Assembly: GCF_051106095.1 (NCBI RefSeq)
Contig: NC_135785.1
Location: 223,257,045 to 223,321,044, forward strand
From: Pogona vitticeps
Taxonomy: Eukaryota > Chordata > Lepidosauria > Squamata > Agamidae
Length of the DNA stretch: 64,000 nucleotides
Direction of reading: 5' to 3'
The position numbers were made by a program, and so were the translations under genes. Numbering within the stretch: position 1 is the stretch's first letter; each line of letters opens with the position of its first letter. Positions 34,673 through 49,150 of the stretch are shown piece after piece. The notes under the pieces are model-generated. The model was given only the letters and a program-made list of their open reading frames with translations. It ran no database searches and had not been told where the DNA came from.

Positions 34673-36269
34673 GTATGGATCATAGATTATTTTGTCTGAG
34701 CTGTTTGAAAAAGTATATCACCCAAACAGATTTACGCTGTATAAGAAATGTCTTATCAAATTATGTATATATTGGCTAATACTGGATAAATATATACAAG
34801 AACCCAACGTTAATGGAATAGACAACCAATGTTTACTGGCTTTCCAGCACAAACAGGTGTAAAGAAGCTGCAAGAAAATGTGTTCATTATGAGCAAAGTT
34901 GAAATTAGGTACTTGGAAAACTGTGGCTTAATTTAAGTAATTTATCATTCCACTGAAAGCCCCTTTTGTACAATTGAAATCTGAAGTGCTTTGTTTACTA
35001 TTAGATCATTGCAGCTGCTGTTGTATCCCTCAAAGCAGATGTTTCACAGACAGAAAGAGCAGTGCTAATTTTCACAGAAATGTGATTACTTCAAGTCGCT
35101 CTTTGGCAGTTGTTCGGCCAGTAAATTTGTATGCACCGTGCAGGTGCAACCGTACAGAGGCATTTCTAGGAAAACAGCTGAGGAAAAAGAGAAGAAAGAA
35201 GAGTGTCACACGGGAATCTTAAAGAAAGCCACTTACAATCAAAGCATTGAACAGGGCCCCGGATTTGAAACAGACGTCTTCCATTAGGAATGACAGCATC
35301 CTAAATTAAGTGGGATAATTAGTCAGCATTGTCCCTGGTCTGTTTTCGAGGTCCCTTGGAATTTATCACTGCCATCGTTTTCTGTGGAATCCATGTGTAA
35401 ACTGCAGGTTGAGCCCAGAAAGAGAACTCAGCCATAGGTGCATTGGCAACAACTTTATTTCACATTTATGTACATATGTATCATTCTACTGAAGGAGGAA
35501 GAACCCATGCACCCAAATCCAGTTTACCTAACACTAGCTGATGAGGGGCACTGTGTGAGGCCACTCTGGCCCTTCAGGCTTATGCTCAGACTCCACTGTT
35601 AGCATAAGCCATACTAAGAATGGTCAAGCTAGGCCAGGGCAAGAATCCTCCTGCAGTTGGTTTAACCTACTTCCGTAGCTGCCATTTTCTATTTTCATAC
35701 CCTCCTACTAGTTTGAGGGTTTCAATTTCTCTCCACTTCCTTTCGTGTCTGCCAGTTATGGCAGATTAAACAGTGCAAACTTCATCCGTTGAAACACAAT
35801 GGCAAAATCCTGTTCAGAATCCTTACTATGGGCAAAATCCTGTTCATATTTTTTCCATAATGCCCAGCAACAGGGAATTGTGTGATTTGATTGTGTAGCT
35901 GCCTGCATGATTGCCTTTGCCACAGTTAAGCATCCACTGGCCAAAGTGCTTTGTTGATAGTACTCCCCCTTTGGCACTTTTTAAAAGTTACAGTGGGAGT
36001 AACTTAATGCAGCTATGAGTTTAATACTGAGTTATTCCCACTGTAGCTACACAAGAGGATTCTGTCATATGTGACTTTCCTTTAATACGTTGCTAAGGAG
36101 ATATCAAAGGAAAGTTAAAAAACAAACAAACCCTGTCAATATCAAATTCCACCTGGCATGAAAAAAAATAATCTCTCCCTATCTCCAGAAGACTGGCCAA
36201 GTGCCACTGTGCAGAAGTGGATGCTAAATAAAAAAATGTTTGTTTTTAAGTTGTTTTTGATGTTTTTTT
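34673..36269. other. No recognised feature; small local duplication
   Basis: Mostly AT-rich unique-looking DNA. At about 35800-35845 the phrase 'ggcaaaatcctgttca' occurs twice in tandem, about 32 bp apart. Nothing else could be named. Confidence 0.45.
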
Positions 36270-36895
<626 letters not shown>

Positions 36896-36954
36896 TCCAT
36901 TCCAAACTATTCATAAACATATGTCAATAAGAATAAGAACGTGCAATCGAGCCA

Positions 36955-37170
36955 ATTCTGAGTAATGATTACTCTTTTCAGGGTTTTTGAGGTATAGAGT
37001 ACTCAGAAGTGGTTTACCTTTTCCTTCTTCTCGGGGTATCCTGGGTCTGTGCAGCTTGCCCAAGGCCACACAGGCTGGCTCTTTTCCCTGGAGACACAGT
37101 GGGGAATTGAACTTCCAACCTCTGCCTCTGTAGCCAGATATTTAAGTCACTGACCATCTACCACTCCTGG
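36955..37170 (-). mobile_element. tRNA-derived SINE
   Basis: The plus strand reads 'cagggtttttgaggtataga', 'ctcggggtatcctgggtctg', 'ggaattgaacttccaacctc' and 'tgtagccagatatttaagtc', the inverted form of the SINE at 13860. Confidence 0.65.
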
Positions 37171-39889
37171 AAAAAAAAACCACAAAACACTGCACTTACA
37201 ACACTCTAACCAGTTTCACCTTTTACACTATCCTTTTGGGGAGTCATTTAGCTATTTCCCTTCAATCACTTTTTCACCACCTCCTACTAAAAAACAAAAC
37301 AAAAAAACAAACAAAAACAAACATGTTCCCTCGTAGCATTATACAAATCATTATGGGTCCTCCTCAGTGCTTCTAGACAACGCTTGGAATACCCGTGCTT
37401 TGTGGCCCCTTGAATGCCACCCTTGCTAGACATGCTTAAAGCTTAGCTTAGCTACACAGAAGGTACTCAGGGGAAAAATATCTCACTTCCTTGATGGTTA
37501 CCACAAGAGCCTAGCACCAGCACAAAGAGGATGTTTTTCTCATTACCTAAGATATTCTGCCATTCTAACACATTTTCAGTGTAAAGAAGTTGTCTATTTG
37601 AGTCTGTCTTTTGTGTGACTATGATTTATGATAGGTCTTCACGCTGCAATTGCCCAAGAGGCTGCTTAACCCCTATTACACTCAGAAGACATTTCCAGGC
37701 CCACAACGCACTCAGGGTTTCCCACTGCCATCTTTCTAGGATTTGTTGGTGTCTTGAATTACCATCCGAGGGGTTCTTTCCTTAAAATCAGGATAATGAA
37801 ATGGCTGGCTTTGGACCTAGAAGTGTCCATGTTTTCCAACAACATTCATTCTTATCTACCACATGATTCACACATCCTACATTTTCATGGACACGACAAG
37901 GCAATAAAGAAAAGATATGCACAGCAGGACCTTGAAATTACTATATCCCGAGGCAGGCAGTCATGCTGTCCATGGAAAGAATGGCACTGTATAGGTGAAA
38001 GACTTTGTTGTGTTTGTGCTTTAATGCATTTCCACCATTTTGAAACAAATGTTGAGGCCAGAAATAGATTTCTGAGGCTACAAGGTTATTTCTAGAACAG
38101 CAAAGATGCATTTGGGAGAAAAAACACACATACTGTATATAAAAATGCTCAAATATGGTTTAGTAATGGGAAAACACATATAAAAATGCATATATTTGAC
38201 AATTATATATGGATTCTCATCTGGTGGTGGGGTACTTGCATATCTTAAGTGGAGTGAATGTGGTGAATGAAAAAAAAAAGGAAGAATTGTGATAAGATTC
38301 AGCTGGATTTTTGCACTTCCATAAAACTGGATGAGATATAGTCACAAGCATGAGCCTCATATAAATACACCACCACTACCACCACTTGAATCTCTGGTGG
38401 TCCAGCACTGAGAAGAGAAGTCCAAAGGAGAGAGCAAACGCTTATATAGGGCTTGTTATGTCAGGATAGAATATACTCTTTGTTGTCGGCTCTTTTGCTC
38501 TCTAAATCTTTCATGCTGGCACTGCAATACATTAGATTTTGGTCAATATAAAGACAAATATTACAAAAAAATGGCAAAGCAACAATATAGTAACAATAAA
38601 AATAACATAATAAACATAATAATACATGAGGTAACTATGGTTCCATCCCCTTCACCTTGTTTGCCTAGCAAATAGTGACCCTACTTATTATTGCAAAATT
38701 CCCTTCTATTTCTCCACAGAGGTCAATCTGTGTACAAGTATTCTGATGGGAAAACATTTATAACTATTCCATGACTGGTTTACTATTTCGTATCAATGAC
38801 TTTTGCATCGCAAGCATAGTCATCAGCATAAGGCATTGCAATCCAAATTACGAAATTTTCTTTTCTTTTTCTTTTAAACTGAACGGCCACTAGAATAAAT
38901 AATATGATTTTTCATAAACATTTCCTTTTTTAATATGAAAATTGTCTGGGATGATTAATATACTCATTTGGGAGAAAATAGCATCTTACCTGAATAAGAG
39001 TGTTGTCTATTATGACAGAAAAGTCAGCTTGCCTATATATTTTCTCATATGAATTCAGTGGTTATCATCACATTAATTTCCACCCTTCACACCAAGACCA
39101 GAATGTTCAAACTGAATTAGCTTCAAGTTCAGTGCTCAGTGACCACAACTATCCTAACACACTCATGGTTAGAGGAAAGGGTATACGATGTGGAAGATGT
39201 AATGTCTGGAGATTACGGCATTCTCTGTGCCTCTTTCCTTTTCCTGTCCTTGAAAAAAGAAAAAGAAAAAGAAGAAAGAAAACAGAAATTAAGCAACACT
39301 TTTACATTCTAGGGAGGAAAAAATGTTACTTCCTGACATCTGCTTCCTCTGTAAATCCTGCTAGTGATCCCTAGTCTTAACTGTTTTCAGAAATAACAAG
39401 GCCAATATTTTGTCAGAACATTTATTCTTATTTTTCCACTGAGGATTAGAATGTTCAAAGATGCTATTCTCCCTGTTCTAATGTGCATATCTAATTTTAG
39501 GTCTGATGTTCTAGTTTTTATTTATTGACCATAAGAAGCCTATAGGTTTTGGAAAATGGAAGGTCACAGACAAGAGAAATAGCAGTGTTCTCAGGGTCAT
39601 TTTGAACAGGAAAGATATCCTCCCACTGTGGGACATGGCTGAGCACCAATGCTTCTAAGAAGTAACCTGAACCAGTGGGAGTCTATACTCAGCAAGGCAA
39701 CTAGTTAGTCTCAGATATCTTTCCCCCTGTTGTCTTTCTAAGGAGAATATGTTGATATGGAGATGGAAATTCTTAAGACTTTGCTTCCTTTGTGCTTCCC
39801 TGAAAGATAGCTGCTGCCTTACACTGATTCAACATAACTGGTTCATCTAAGCAGCACTGTCAGTCCTAACTTGGTTTACAAAAATTCCT
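37171..39889. other. No recognised gene; AT-rich, some short-period similarity
   Basis: This long stretch has open frames up to about 124 codons but no recognised domain. At about 38110-38220 the phrase 'aaaatgc(at)ata' recurs irregularly, resembling the patch at 55060-55210. I see no host exon. Confidence 0.45.
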
Positions 39890-40640
39890 ATAGCTGGCTT
39901 TCACCAAGTATGGATGGGCCCCTCCGGCACAGGGCGGAGCTGCTGGGCTGGGGCTTCTTTGCCTGCCCATCCGGTAGAGACATCAGCAGGGAGAGCCAGA
40001 CAGGCAGGGAACACCCATCAAGTTATAGAGTTGGGACAAGGTTCTATTGCTAAGATTTGCCCTGTTAGGGTGGCAATAGTATACATGAGGTTCATAGGTG
40101 ATGAGGATGGGGGGGGGGGGGTTCCTGAGGCATAAGGATTCATCTCTGCTTGCCAAATATCAATTCTGGAAAGTTACTTCTCAGGCCTTACGAAAGGCCA
40201 GGATCCAGAGTTGGTGTTTTGGCACCCATTCATTTCGCATAGATGTCAGTCCTACAGTGGCTGCTTGGGTACAGTGTTGAGAATGTTAAAAAGGTGGGAC
40301 GGTGGGCTTCCCACAGGTATCGGAGTTACCTATGACCTTTACCACAGTTGTAGGTGCTGACATTGCGGTTTTGTGTTTTTATCATTTCCGGTTCGGGGAT
40401 GTGACCATACCAAGTTTGAGTTCATTTATGTGGCTGCAGCTATGTGTTCTGGGCAGCCAAGTAAGCAGAACAGACCAGCTGGGGTCGAAGCATGGGGCTT
40501 TGTGCAAGGGCCATGTTGGAGTGGAGGTGATGGAGAGGCATGCCCTGGGACAGCTTCTTGGAATTGGTGTCCGAGCGCACTCCGGATGTTCCCCCTCGGT
40601 GCGTGGGCAACGCTGGATCATTGTAATACATAATATGTGA
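39890..40640 (+). mobile_element. Fossil tyrosine-recombinase retroelement (DIRS/Ngaro-like)
   Basis: Part of the recombinase is readable at about 40140-40310 (FGTHSFRID, with a downstream 'shRYRSYL'-type end), the active-site neighbourhood of DIRS/Ngaro-group tyrosine recombinases. About 100 bp further on is a stretch resembling the SGNH-hydrolase-like domain that vertebrate Ngaro elements carry. No reverse transcriptase or terminal repeats were seen nearby, so only a 3' piece survives. The copy is broken in several places (roughly three to five) and looks old. The family is inferred from domain order; the region 39890-40095 is less certain. Confidence 0.5.
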
Positions 40641-42429
40641 GATATATGAATTTTATTTTAACTGACAATTTAAAATTGTTAAAACTAGAGCTGGCTTTAC
40701 AATTTTATACTGAATTTTACTTTATTGTATTGCAAGCTATGCTGGAAGCGCCATGGTCTTGAAAAGTCAAAAAGTAGTTGAGAAACATGTTTAATAAATG
40801 AATAAATAATACCAGTTTTCCTTCTAACAGTTTATAATTCAGAGTAGTAACTATAACTTTCACAATGGAATGTGTTTTCCTGATAAATTATTTATCTTCA
40901 GGAGCATTAACTGTGCTTGTTGAAAACAGAAAGACAGTTCAAGAGACTTTTATTTTTGCTATTCCTTCTGTGATCTATCTTCTTTTATTAAAAGGCTGAA
41001 ATTATTGCTGAAATGTGTCAAGTGTTCCAGATTCTCACAAAGGCTCTTCAGAAGCTTTTATTGTGTAAAAAGTTAGTTGTCCAAAGAATATAAAGGGAAT
41101 TATAGAACTAGCTGTCAGCAGTGTGAAAAGTTGTCGATATGTTATAGAAATCTTCCTCTTTTGAAATCTCAATCTGTGAGAAATCTCAACAGTTCTGTTA
41201 TTAAGAAAATTTACATCACAATGATATGTTTTGTCCTTGTTGATAGCTTGTTACATTTTTTTTCTGCTTGAAAACATTCATGAATCTCCATTTGCAGTAT
41301 AGCTCTGTAGAGCTATTAATTGACCAAGCAGCTCATATTACACACACACACACACACATATATATGAACTGTTTGTGTATATACACAAAAATATATATAT
41401 ATTTAAAAAGGAATCCCTATGAAGTTATCACAACATATGTGGCTGAATGAGTCTTGATAGGGTAATTTTTAATGATGTCAGATGTCTGGCATTGACAGCC
41501 TCTTACTACAGTCTAATTAAATCAAGGTTACACAGTGCTTTCTACTTTCCACTGGCACAAATTACTTAACGAAGCCTGAAGGACCACAAGGAAGTACCAA
41601 GAGGCATTGGCTAACAAGTGGTTTAAAACAAATAAAATAAATGCTTTTCATATGCACGTAAACTGCTCTTTCAGCATAAAGAATTTTGCAGTTTGAAATG
41701 TAGTAAGGCTTCATAGCCCAAATCAGAACTCTGCAAAGCCAAAATCAGTGAGAACCATAAAGGATTCACACATCTGTTTTATGACCCCATCCGATGCTAA
41801 CTTTTGACATTCTTGTGCCATGGAATCCATATGGGATCGTGTGTTTTGGAAAGACATCATGGATTCCAGCCACAAACAGGAAGACATTTGCATCTTGTCA
41901 CAAACACATGTGCCTCAAGATTTATTGCTCAATAGATTCCTTTAGACAACTGAGTCTTCATAGCATGGTGACTGCGAAAAATGAAGAAATATCTTAATCT
42001 ACCTAGAGTTTCTTTGATGTTAAGAGGATATATGTGTTTAGGAAGAACTCTTAGCTGATTGGTAATTTGTGTGTTTCAGTGAGTCTAGAATATTCTGTGG
42101 AAAAGTACATAAGATGTTGTCCTCATCTGAACTGAATACTAGATGTCACTGGTTCTCTTACAAGTGGCAGGGGATATCTGGGGATATAGGCAAGATTCTC
42201 TCCTAGCTTGACGTGGAGACACAGAGAATTGAACCTTCAACCTTTCATATGCAAGGCATGTACTCTTCCACCAAGCTATGGCTCACTTTCCAGAAATGAA
42301 GAAAGGCATGTGTTTCCTCATTTGGTTCTGGAGGTGTGGCTAAGATAAACATTTTAATGGAATCAATTCATCTTTGGATGAAACCCAATTTGGGAAGTAG
42401 AACCCTGACCGCAAGAGAGGTCAGATTTT
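40641..42429. other. No recognised gene; microsatellite and possible L2 tail
   Basis: AT-rich sequence. A short CA run (41341-41360) and a possible L2-like tail ending 'aataaatgaataaataat' near 40790-40810 are the only named signals. Confidence 0.45.
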
Positions 42430-42439
42430 ACCTTTAGTT

Positions 42440-42545
42440 TATTTTTTATGCTTTATGTAAACCATCCAGAGTAGACACATTCTAGATGGGCAGTATATGT
42501 TTAATAAACAAACAAACAAATAAGCAAATAAATAAAAAATAAAAG
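42440..42545 (+). mobile_element. L2-like LINE 3' tail
   Basis: The phrase 'aaaccatccagagtagacac' and 'ctagatgggcagtatatgtt' is followed by an AAACAAACAAATAAG tail, matching the L2 terminus seen elsewhere in the window. Confidence 0.65.
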
Positions 42546-44284
42546 ATGTCTGCACTGCTCCATCTTCTCAGCCAGTGTTCTTCCTTCCAGATTGGGCCTT
42601 ACCCATTAGTGAATGTGTTCCATTGTACAATCAATGTCTTTTTTTTAACTAATCTGCCTATGAACTAAGTTTTAAAACAGGTGCTAAATTTACATTCTTA
42701 TTTTCTTTTCAGGTGACCACATACTCAGTTTTTTTGCCATCACATCCCCATGTGCTTCTGCCATTTGAGGACAACGTTCAGCCAATATATTAGCAAGGAG
42801 TGCAATTTGAAGAGGGAGAAATTACGCATGGGAAATGTATCAGTTCCAGAATTAATGCCAGGAGAATATAGCAACAACACTGGCATCAGAACACCAATTT
42901 AATACAGCATAAACAAAACATAGACAATGATCCCAGGCATTTCATGATGACATTTTAGTGAAATCTATATGAATTTTACTCAGAATCTCTGTTGTGGTTA
43001 AAATAAGCCTGAACTCCACAGAGATGCATTGACTAACCTAGCAGAAAGATTTTTGTGTGGCCTAGATTACTGATGACAACTGTGCTGGAGAGGTAACATG
43101 AGGAAAAAGTCTTACTTCCATCTTCTGAATAAATGTGGATATGGCTTTCCTTCATACATCAATGTAAGACATTGCCCATTTTTGAGTATGCACAGGCTAC
43201 ACAGTCCCCCTTAGACTTCCAAAAACACCTTTGGGTTCTGAAAAGTGGCTCACTTATGTTGTATGTCATGGCCTCTTCTCCTAGTAAGCAAGAACAAAGC
43301 CCTGTGCAGGTGGCTTGTGACTAGACTGGGCTGCCCATTCTAATGTTTTTAGAGTGAGGACGCCACATTGCAATTTTAAGGCATGCCACACCCTTTCCTC
43401 ATTCCATGAGCTGCTTGTACACAGATCGTTCATAATGTTTAAAACATGTCAGAAATGCCTGAATTTTGAACAGAATGAACATCATAAAATTAATATAGAG
43501 GTAAATTGATTACAAATAAAATAATGCATCGTGAATATTTACAAACTGTCTTTTGTTTGAATTATCTTAATATGCTCTATACATTAGTGATGCTATGTAA
43601 ATGTTAAAATATTAATACCATACCTTAGTCAGTCAAAATGGAGTGCAGTGTTACCCAGGCCATATTCTTGTTTTAGTCACTAATGCATCTTTGAAAAACA
43701 CTTCAGTTTCCTGTTGAATCAACTGAAGAGCTGAGGGACTGTCAATCTAAATGCAGATTCCAGGAACTGTGAGAAATACTGCAAGGAAATGGACAAATGT
43801 AAACGTTCATGGGTATCAGCTGTGTAGCCAAATCGATCATTGGATGAATAACATGTGCAGATCCTGCTGAGTGTAGTAATCAGTTCCTTCCTAGAAAGTC
43901 TGCACAGACTGAGCACCTGCACTGGTTTCTCATTTAACAACAACAAGAAGTAGTAGTAGTAGAAAACCAACAATCAAATCTCTCACACACAAAAGCTAGA
44001 GTCACCTTTGTGGATGCTGCTCAGATTTTCCATCCCCCTTATTATTTAAACCCTTCATTCAAATTTGGCACCTCACAGCACCTGCTTATTTCTCCAAAAG
44101 TTCATGAACCGAAGTCTTATACCCTGTAAATGCTGAAGCCAGGGTCCAGAGTGTTCCCCCAGTGATTCCTTTTACCCTGCTATCAAGCAATGTGAGACAA
44201 TCACCTGGAAAACAAAACCGCCATCTTGATCCCACTCCACAGACCTTCCTCTCTGGTGAAGGATAGTAATGTCACACCTGTAGT
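42546..44284. other. No recognised feature
   Basis: AT-rich sequence with no supported gene or repeat. Confidence 0.5.
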
Positions 44285-44490
44285 TACAGAGACATAAGAA
44301 ACTACCTTATACCGAGTCAGACCACTGGTCCATTATTTTGGATCAATATTGTCAACACTGACTGGCAGCAATTTTTCAGGATTTAAAGTAGGAGTTCTTC
44401 TAGTCTTATTTGGAGATCCCAGGGATTCAACTTGGCCTCTCCCACTTGCAAAACATGTGATTGGCTACTGAACTACAGTCCCTCCTAAAC
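44285..44490 (-). mobile_element. tRNA-derived SINE
   Basis: In reverse complement it reads 'tgtagttcagtagccaatca', 'gttgaatccctgggatctcc', 'ctgccagtcagtgttgacaa' and 'ggtctgactcggtataagg'. This is a very common squamate SINE with a tRNA-like head. Confidence 0.7.
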
Positions 44491-46234
44491 TACTCTGGGC
44501 TCCCTGCCTGATGCTTAGATGCTGTGAAGGATGTTATCCCATCACAAGTGCCAAGCCAGTTGGCTTCTACACATGGGACAGAGTGGGGAGGGATTGTCCT
44601 TATCCTTTTCCTCAGACAACAAAATGTCTTGTGGATTTGTCTGCAGCATAGCATCTGCATTCATCATGCAACTCCGTGACTGCTTGCTGGTTTTTAGTAA
44701 ATGCCATCTCATACTACTGCATAATCAGTCTACTCTTTCTGATTATGAAAAAGTATGCTGCATACAATGGTTGTGCTCACCAGAAGCAGGAGATGAGCCA
44801 CATAAGTTGGACATGAGTTGCCTTCTAGATCCTATGAAGTGAGAAACAGAAAAGTCTTAACTGAAAATATAAGCCATGCCAAACCACAGCACACCCAAAA
44901 GTGGAACAGAGGTAACTAAGTTGGAAAGGGAGGATTAACTGAAATCCATACAAGCTGTTTTGTTCCATGCTTTCTGCATGGAAAACACAAGATTCCTCAC
45001 TCTGATCACGAAATAAATATGAATGTTAACATTACACTGGAACATAACCAGAAGATTAGGACAGCACTTATGACCCCTGGCCATATTGGCTGTCAGATTC
45101 TGGGCATGACAATGGGAAAAAGTAACTTTTCCCAGCTCTGGAAGGATCCAAGAAAACCATGCAGAACCATTCTATCAACAGAAGACAGACCCTGGTTGAA
45201 CCAATACATGTAATTTGTCCATCAAGAGGATTCTTCTGTCATGGATAAAACTGCAATATGGGTGCTGTTATTTGAATATAAAATTAGGGGGAAATACATT
45301 CACCTTAAATGTCAGTGTGGTAATGTGGCAAATAAATAACCAGCAATTGATATATTAGTATTTGTGGAATAAATCCTTTTCTTTAGGGGTGACTCAATGG
45401 GGGACACCCCACTATTTTGGAGGGATGTACCCCCCCTGCACGAGTCACAGGCTACATGAGCTTTCTGGACAACCATTCTTATCTTGATCTACAAAAAAGC
45501 AAAAAACAAAAAAAATCAAAGAAGGGACAACAGCTCATCAACTTGAAGTCAAAGGAGATGACAGGAATTGTTTTTGCATATATAAGCAAATAGTCATCAG
45601 ATTAGAATGGAAGGGCGAATCAAACTGGACACATGGTGTCAACCCCCAGAGGGCCCAGGGTTAGAATTGGTTTTGGCAACAGATCATACTCTGTCATGCC
45701 AATAAAGAGACTGGAAGCAAAACAGAGATTGGATTCTGCACTAAGGAAGATACAGACTAATTAGCCTCCTTTTGTGCACCTGCCACTCCAGATCCTGTCT
45801 TTCAGCAGTTATCAACATTTCTGCGTGAATGGAAGGAAATACAGCCTGCTCCCTCTTCTTGAATCAGTTTGCATCCTTTTGTCTTTCTTTCTTTGGTGTC
45901 TCTCAACTTCTCTTCTCCAACTTTCCATCACATATCTACGGATCCCATGAATGATGAAGGCTAGCTATAGGATCTAAACCCAAATTCCTAGTTTTAACTG
46001 GAATAGATCCATTCAATTAATTGCAGAATGGCACGTCAACACTTATGTAAATCGCATTGGTTCAGCAGGTTTACCCTAGTTCCTGGAACTAATTACTGGA
46101 TTGGGGCACAGGGAAACCTTTGCAGAAGCAGTTGTTAGTGTGTAGGTTTCTGTTTAAAATCACACCAGCACCATCCCTTCAGTTGCTCCACAGAACAGAG
46201 TATGATCTTTTGCCATAAAAGAAAAGGCAAAGCT
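44491..46234. other. No recognised feature
   Basis: Mixed sequence with open frames up to 103 codons (44531-44842, plus) that have no motif. No gene is supported. Confidence 0.5.
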
Positions 46235-46735
46235 TATTTATTTATATTCCATTTATTTAGTTATTTAGAGCCACTACTCCGGGCAGCAAACAAATCATAA
46301 TAACAAAATACCAACAACCCCAATAACACCTACATAGTCCGTGAATGTAAAACAAAGAGCAAAAGATTAAAATACCTTGTAAAAAATACGGACTATAAAA
46401 TACTAAATATATTGACTACAATAAAGGCTGCAAAAAGAGGGCAAATACATAAACAAAGAGGAGGAAGATTACTCTGGGGTAACACCATAGAAGGCTTGTG
46501 AGCAAAGCCAAGTTTTAACTTGTCTCCTGAAACCAAGGAAGCATGGGGCTAATCATACCTCAGGTGGGGGCAAGTTCCAAAGTGTGGAGTAACCACCGAG
46601 GTTTCGAGTGACAGATTTTTGGGCCTTCCTTGGGTTCGCCATCCACAACATCCCAGTGTATGAGGTATGGATAGGATAGGTAGATGTTTTGAGGGAGAGG
46701 CACTCAGACAGGTAGCAAGGCTCTTATCCACTGTT
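46235..46735 (-). mobile_element. L2-like LINE 3' region, inverted
   Basis: The TATTTATTT tail and 'gagccactactccgggcagc' at 46230-46290 look like an inverted L2 terminus. The following 'agccaagttttaacttgtct' to 'ggttcgccatccacaaca' segment resembles a recurrent reptile LINE 3' region. No frame is intact. Confidence 0.45.
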
Positions 46736-46749
46736 CCATATGGCTTAAA

Positions 46750-46975
46750 GCTCTCTCTGGTGGTTTACAATTTAATTATGCAGGCTACACCTTGCTCCCT
46801 CCCACTGTGAGGTAATTACTGAGTTTACCAACCTCAGAAGGACAGAAGGCTAAGTCAGCATTGAGCCGGCTAGCTGAACCTGGGATTGAATTTACGTCAT
46901 GAGCAGAGTCTTCACTGCAGCATTGCAGTTTAACTACTGTGTCATGAGGTTCCTGGTGAGTGGATGGAGAAACCA
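46750..46975 (-). mobile_element. tRNA-derived SINE with L2-like tail
   Basis: In reverse complement it has the head 'aacctcatgacacagtagtt', box-B-like 'attcaatcccagg' and body 'cttagccttctgtccttct', ending 'attaaattgtaaaccacca'. It is the same family as 4950-5175. Confidence 0.7.
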
Positions 46976-48229
46976 GAACTTTCATGTTAGAAATCTGTTA
47001 GCATATGCCACCATTCTCTAACCTCATCATTATGAAGTATCCATTCACTTTGTAATTCCAATATTTTGCATGTCTTTGTTTTTATCAAGTAAGTGAATTT
47101 TTAAATATATATTTATGTAAATATTCAATATTTATAAATATAAATAGAAGTGAAGGCTCTTTCTTATGCCGTCTGGGTGGGCTTGAAATACATCTGGGTT
47201 TAAAAAAATACTTGTATATTTTAGAGATGGATTAGAACATGTATTACCAATGTACCAAACATGTCAATAGTATTCCTCCATTTGTGCACCTCTTCCCCTT
47301 TCCTATAATTACATTTGCTTTCTGATATGATTGCCACATCTTGTTCTCTCCAGTGTTTCATTTTCCACTTATCAAAATCTAAATATTCAGAGTAAGGCTA
47401 TTTGAGAAGCTGGTTACAAAACTGTGGAAATAATTATTTTGCTTCACATATTGCCTGTCTTGACTTGCTCACTTGAAAATAACCCGAAGTAAAATGTGAT
47501 TTCACCGGAGAGATGATTTTCCTGCAAATTAGAATAGACATTCAATGAGAAACACATATGTCTTATTCAAGCATATTAAAATGGCATTTTTCAAATTGCA
47601 TCCAAACACATTAAATGTATACAAGTGGCCTTTCTGATGCTTATGGTTAATTTATATTGGACTCTTGGCGCTGTCCAGTTCTTATAAAATCCACAATGAA
47701 CACAATACTTAGTTTACATTTCCAAGTTTTGAGAGACGTGAATTTGTATATTTGGGGACTGTTTTAAATATTGAACTCTGTGTGTCTGAATGGTGGAGGT
47801 AGGATGATGGCATATTTTGACCCATTTTTAAAACTGATCTGGTATAGAACTTTCCCTTTCGGTCTATCTATCGACACAAATCCAGCATGAGGTTGGTGAA
47901 AGGGAAAGAAAGCACCTTGAAGATTGTGTTGTGCATTTTATATATATACGTGGGGGTGTCTTAAATAAAGAAAAAATGGTACACACACATAACTTAGCTT
48001 TGAGTATTCAGCCTCTGGGCTCAGAACACTTCTGAGCACTGCCAACATGCCTTATTCGAGCACCTCCAATGAGGTGTGTTCCAATTGGTTTGTTCAGCAC
48101 CAGCTGACATCAGTTACATAAGGCTTTGTGATTAGAGGAAGCTAAGTCTCCTGACCATAGGGAGCTAAGCCTTGTGATTGGAGGAAGCCTGTTTGCATAG
48201 ACAAGGCATGATTATTAATAATCTTCCTC
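46976..48229. other. No recognised feature; short tandem similarity
   Basis: AT-rich sequence. At about 48118-48190 a 'taaggctttgtgattagagg' segment recurs with small changes about 47 bp further on. No gene was recognised. Confidence 0.45.
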
Positions 48230-48505
48230 TGGGGATTTGTGCAGCCCCTTCGCTGGGCACCTTTAAAAACCAATTAAAAACTTGGATGTTTACACAGGCC
48301 TTCCCTCCAGTGAACACTTGATTTCTTTCTTCTTTTTATTTCTCTTTTCCTTTCTCCATCTTGTATTATTTGTCTATTAATGTTATATTTTATAATTTTA
48401 TATGTTTATATCTTGTTATGTATGCTATGCGTGTTGGAAGCCACCTAGAGTGGTTGTCTGACCAGATAGGCGGGGTAAAAATACAATAAATAAATAAATA
48501 AATAT
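48230..48505 (+). mobile_element. L2 LINE 3' end
   Basis: The plus-strand reading GTFKNQLKTWMFTQAFPPVN is the L2 ORF2 C-terminus. It is followed by a T-rich 3' UTR and the terminal phrase 'ccagataggcggggtaaaaa' with AAATAAATAAAT. It is 5' truncated. Confidence 0.75.
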
Positions 48506-48959
48506 TCACTCGCCCATTCCAGTAATAAAGATTGCACCAGGATGGACAACATAGACATATCTGGGGACCAATTTTCTCCTCTGGGGTTTTTGCTTTTACA
48601 TCCAAACCACAGGATCTACAGTTAAACGGTGTCCCTTAGACACGATCTATCATTGAATGATAGTTCCTGAATTCAAATGATCCAAAGGCTTTTTAAGATG
48701 GGTAATAGGTACTTATCAATATTAATGCCAGCTGCATCTCAAAATGGTAAAATGGCAACCTGAGAGATGAGCAGCAGCCACATCGAGGTCCTTGATCATC
48801 AACCTTCTGTTGCTTCATTTCTAATTAAGACTTGAACTGGAAGGAGAATTATCCTCTGGTAGCCTTTCGAATGGCACTATCCTCCCTAAAAGAAGACATG
48901 TGCTCTTCCTACAAAGGCAGAAGGTTTGCCTTGATCCTATGGGCCCAGTTTAATTGATT
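48506..48959. other. No recognised feature
   Basis: AT-rich sequence with no supported feature. Confidence 0.5.
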
Positions 48960-49150
48960 ATTGATACTGATTTGCCATCCAGGTTTCCTTCTTCTTTGGA
49001 CATCCTGGGATTTAATGTTTATTGGTTCTCTTTATTTATGTCCTTGTAGGTGGGACTGAGTAGTTGCTTTTAACTGTTATTAGCCACCCAGAATAGTGCC
49101 TAGGCAGTAGATGCGGCGGGATATAAAAGTAACAAACAAACAAATAAATC
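48960..49150 (+). mobile_element. L2-like LINE 3' tail
   Basis: It ends 'attagccacccagaatagtg' and 'gatgcggcgggatataaaag' with AAACAAACAAATAAAT. Only the terminal UTR remains. Confidence 0.6.
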
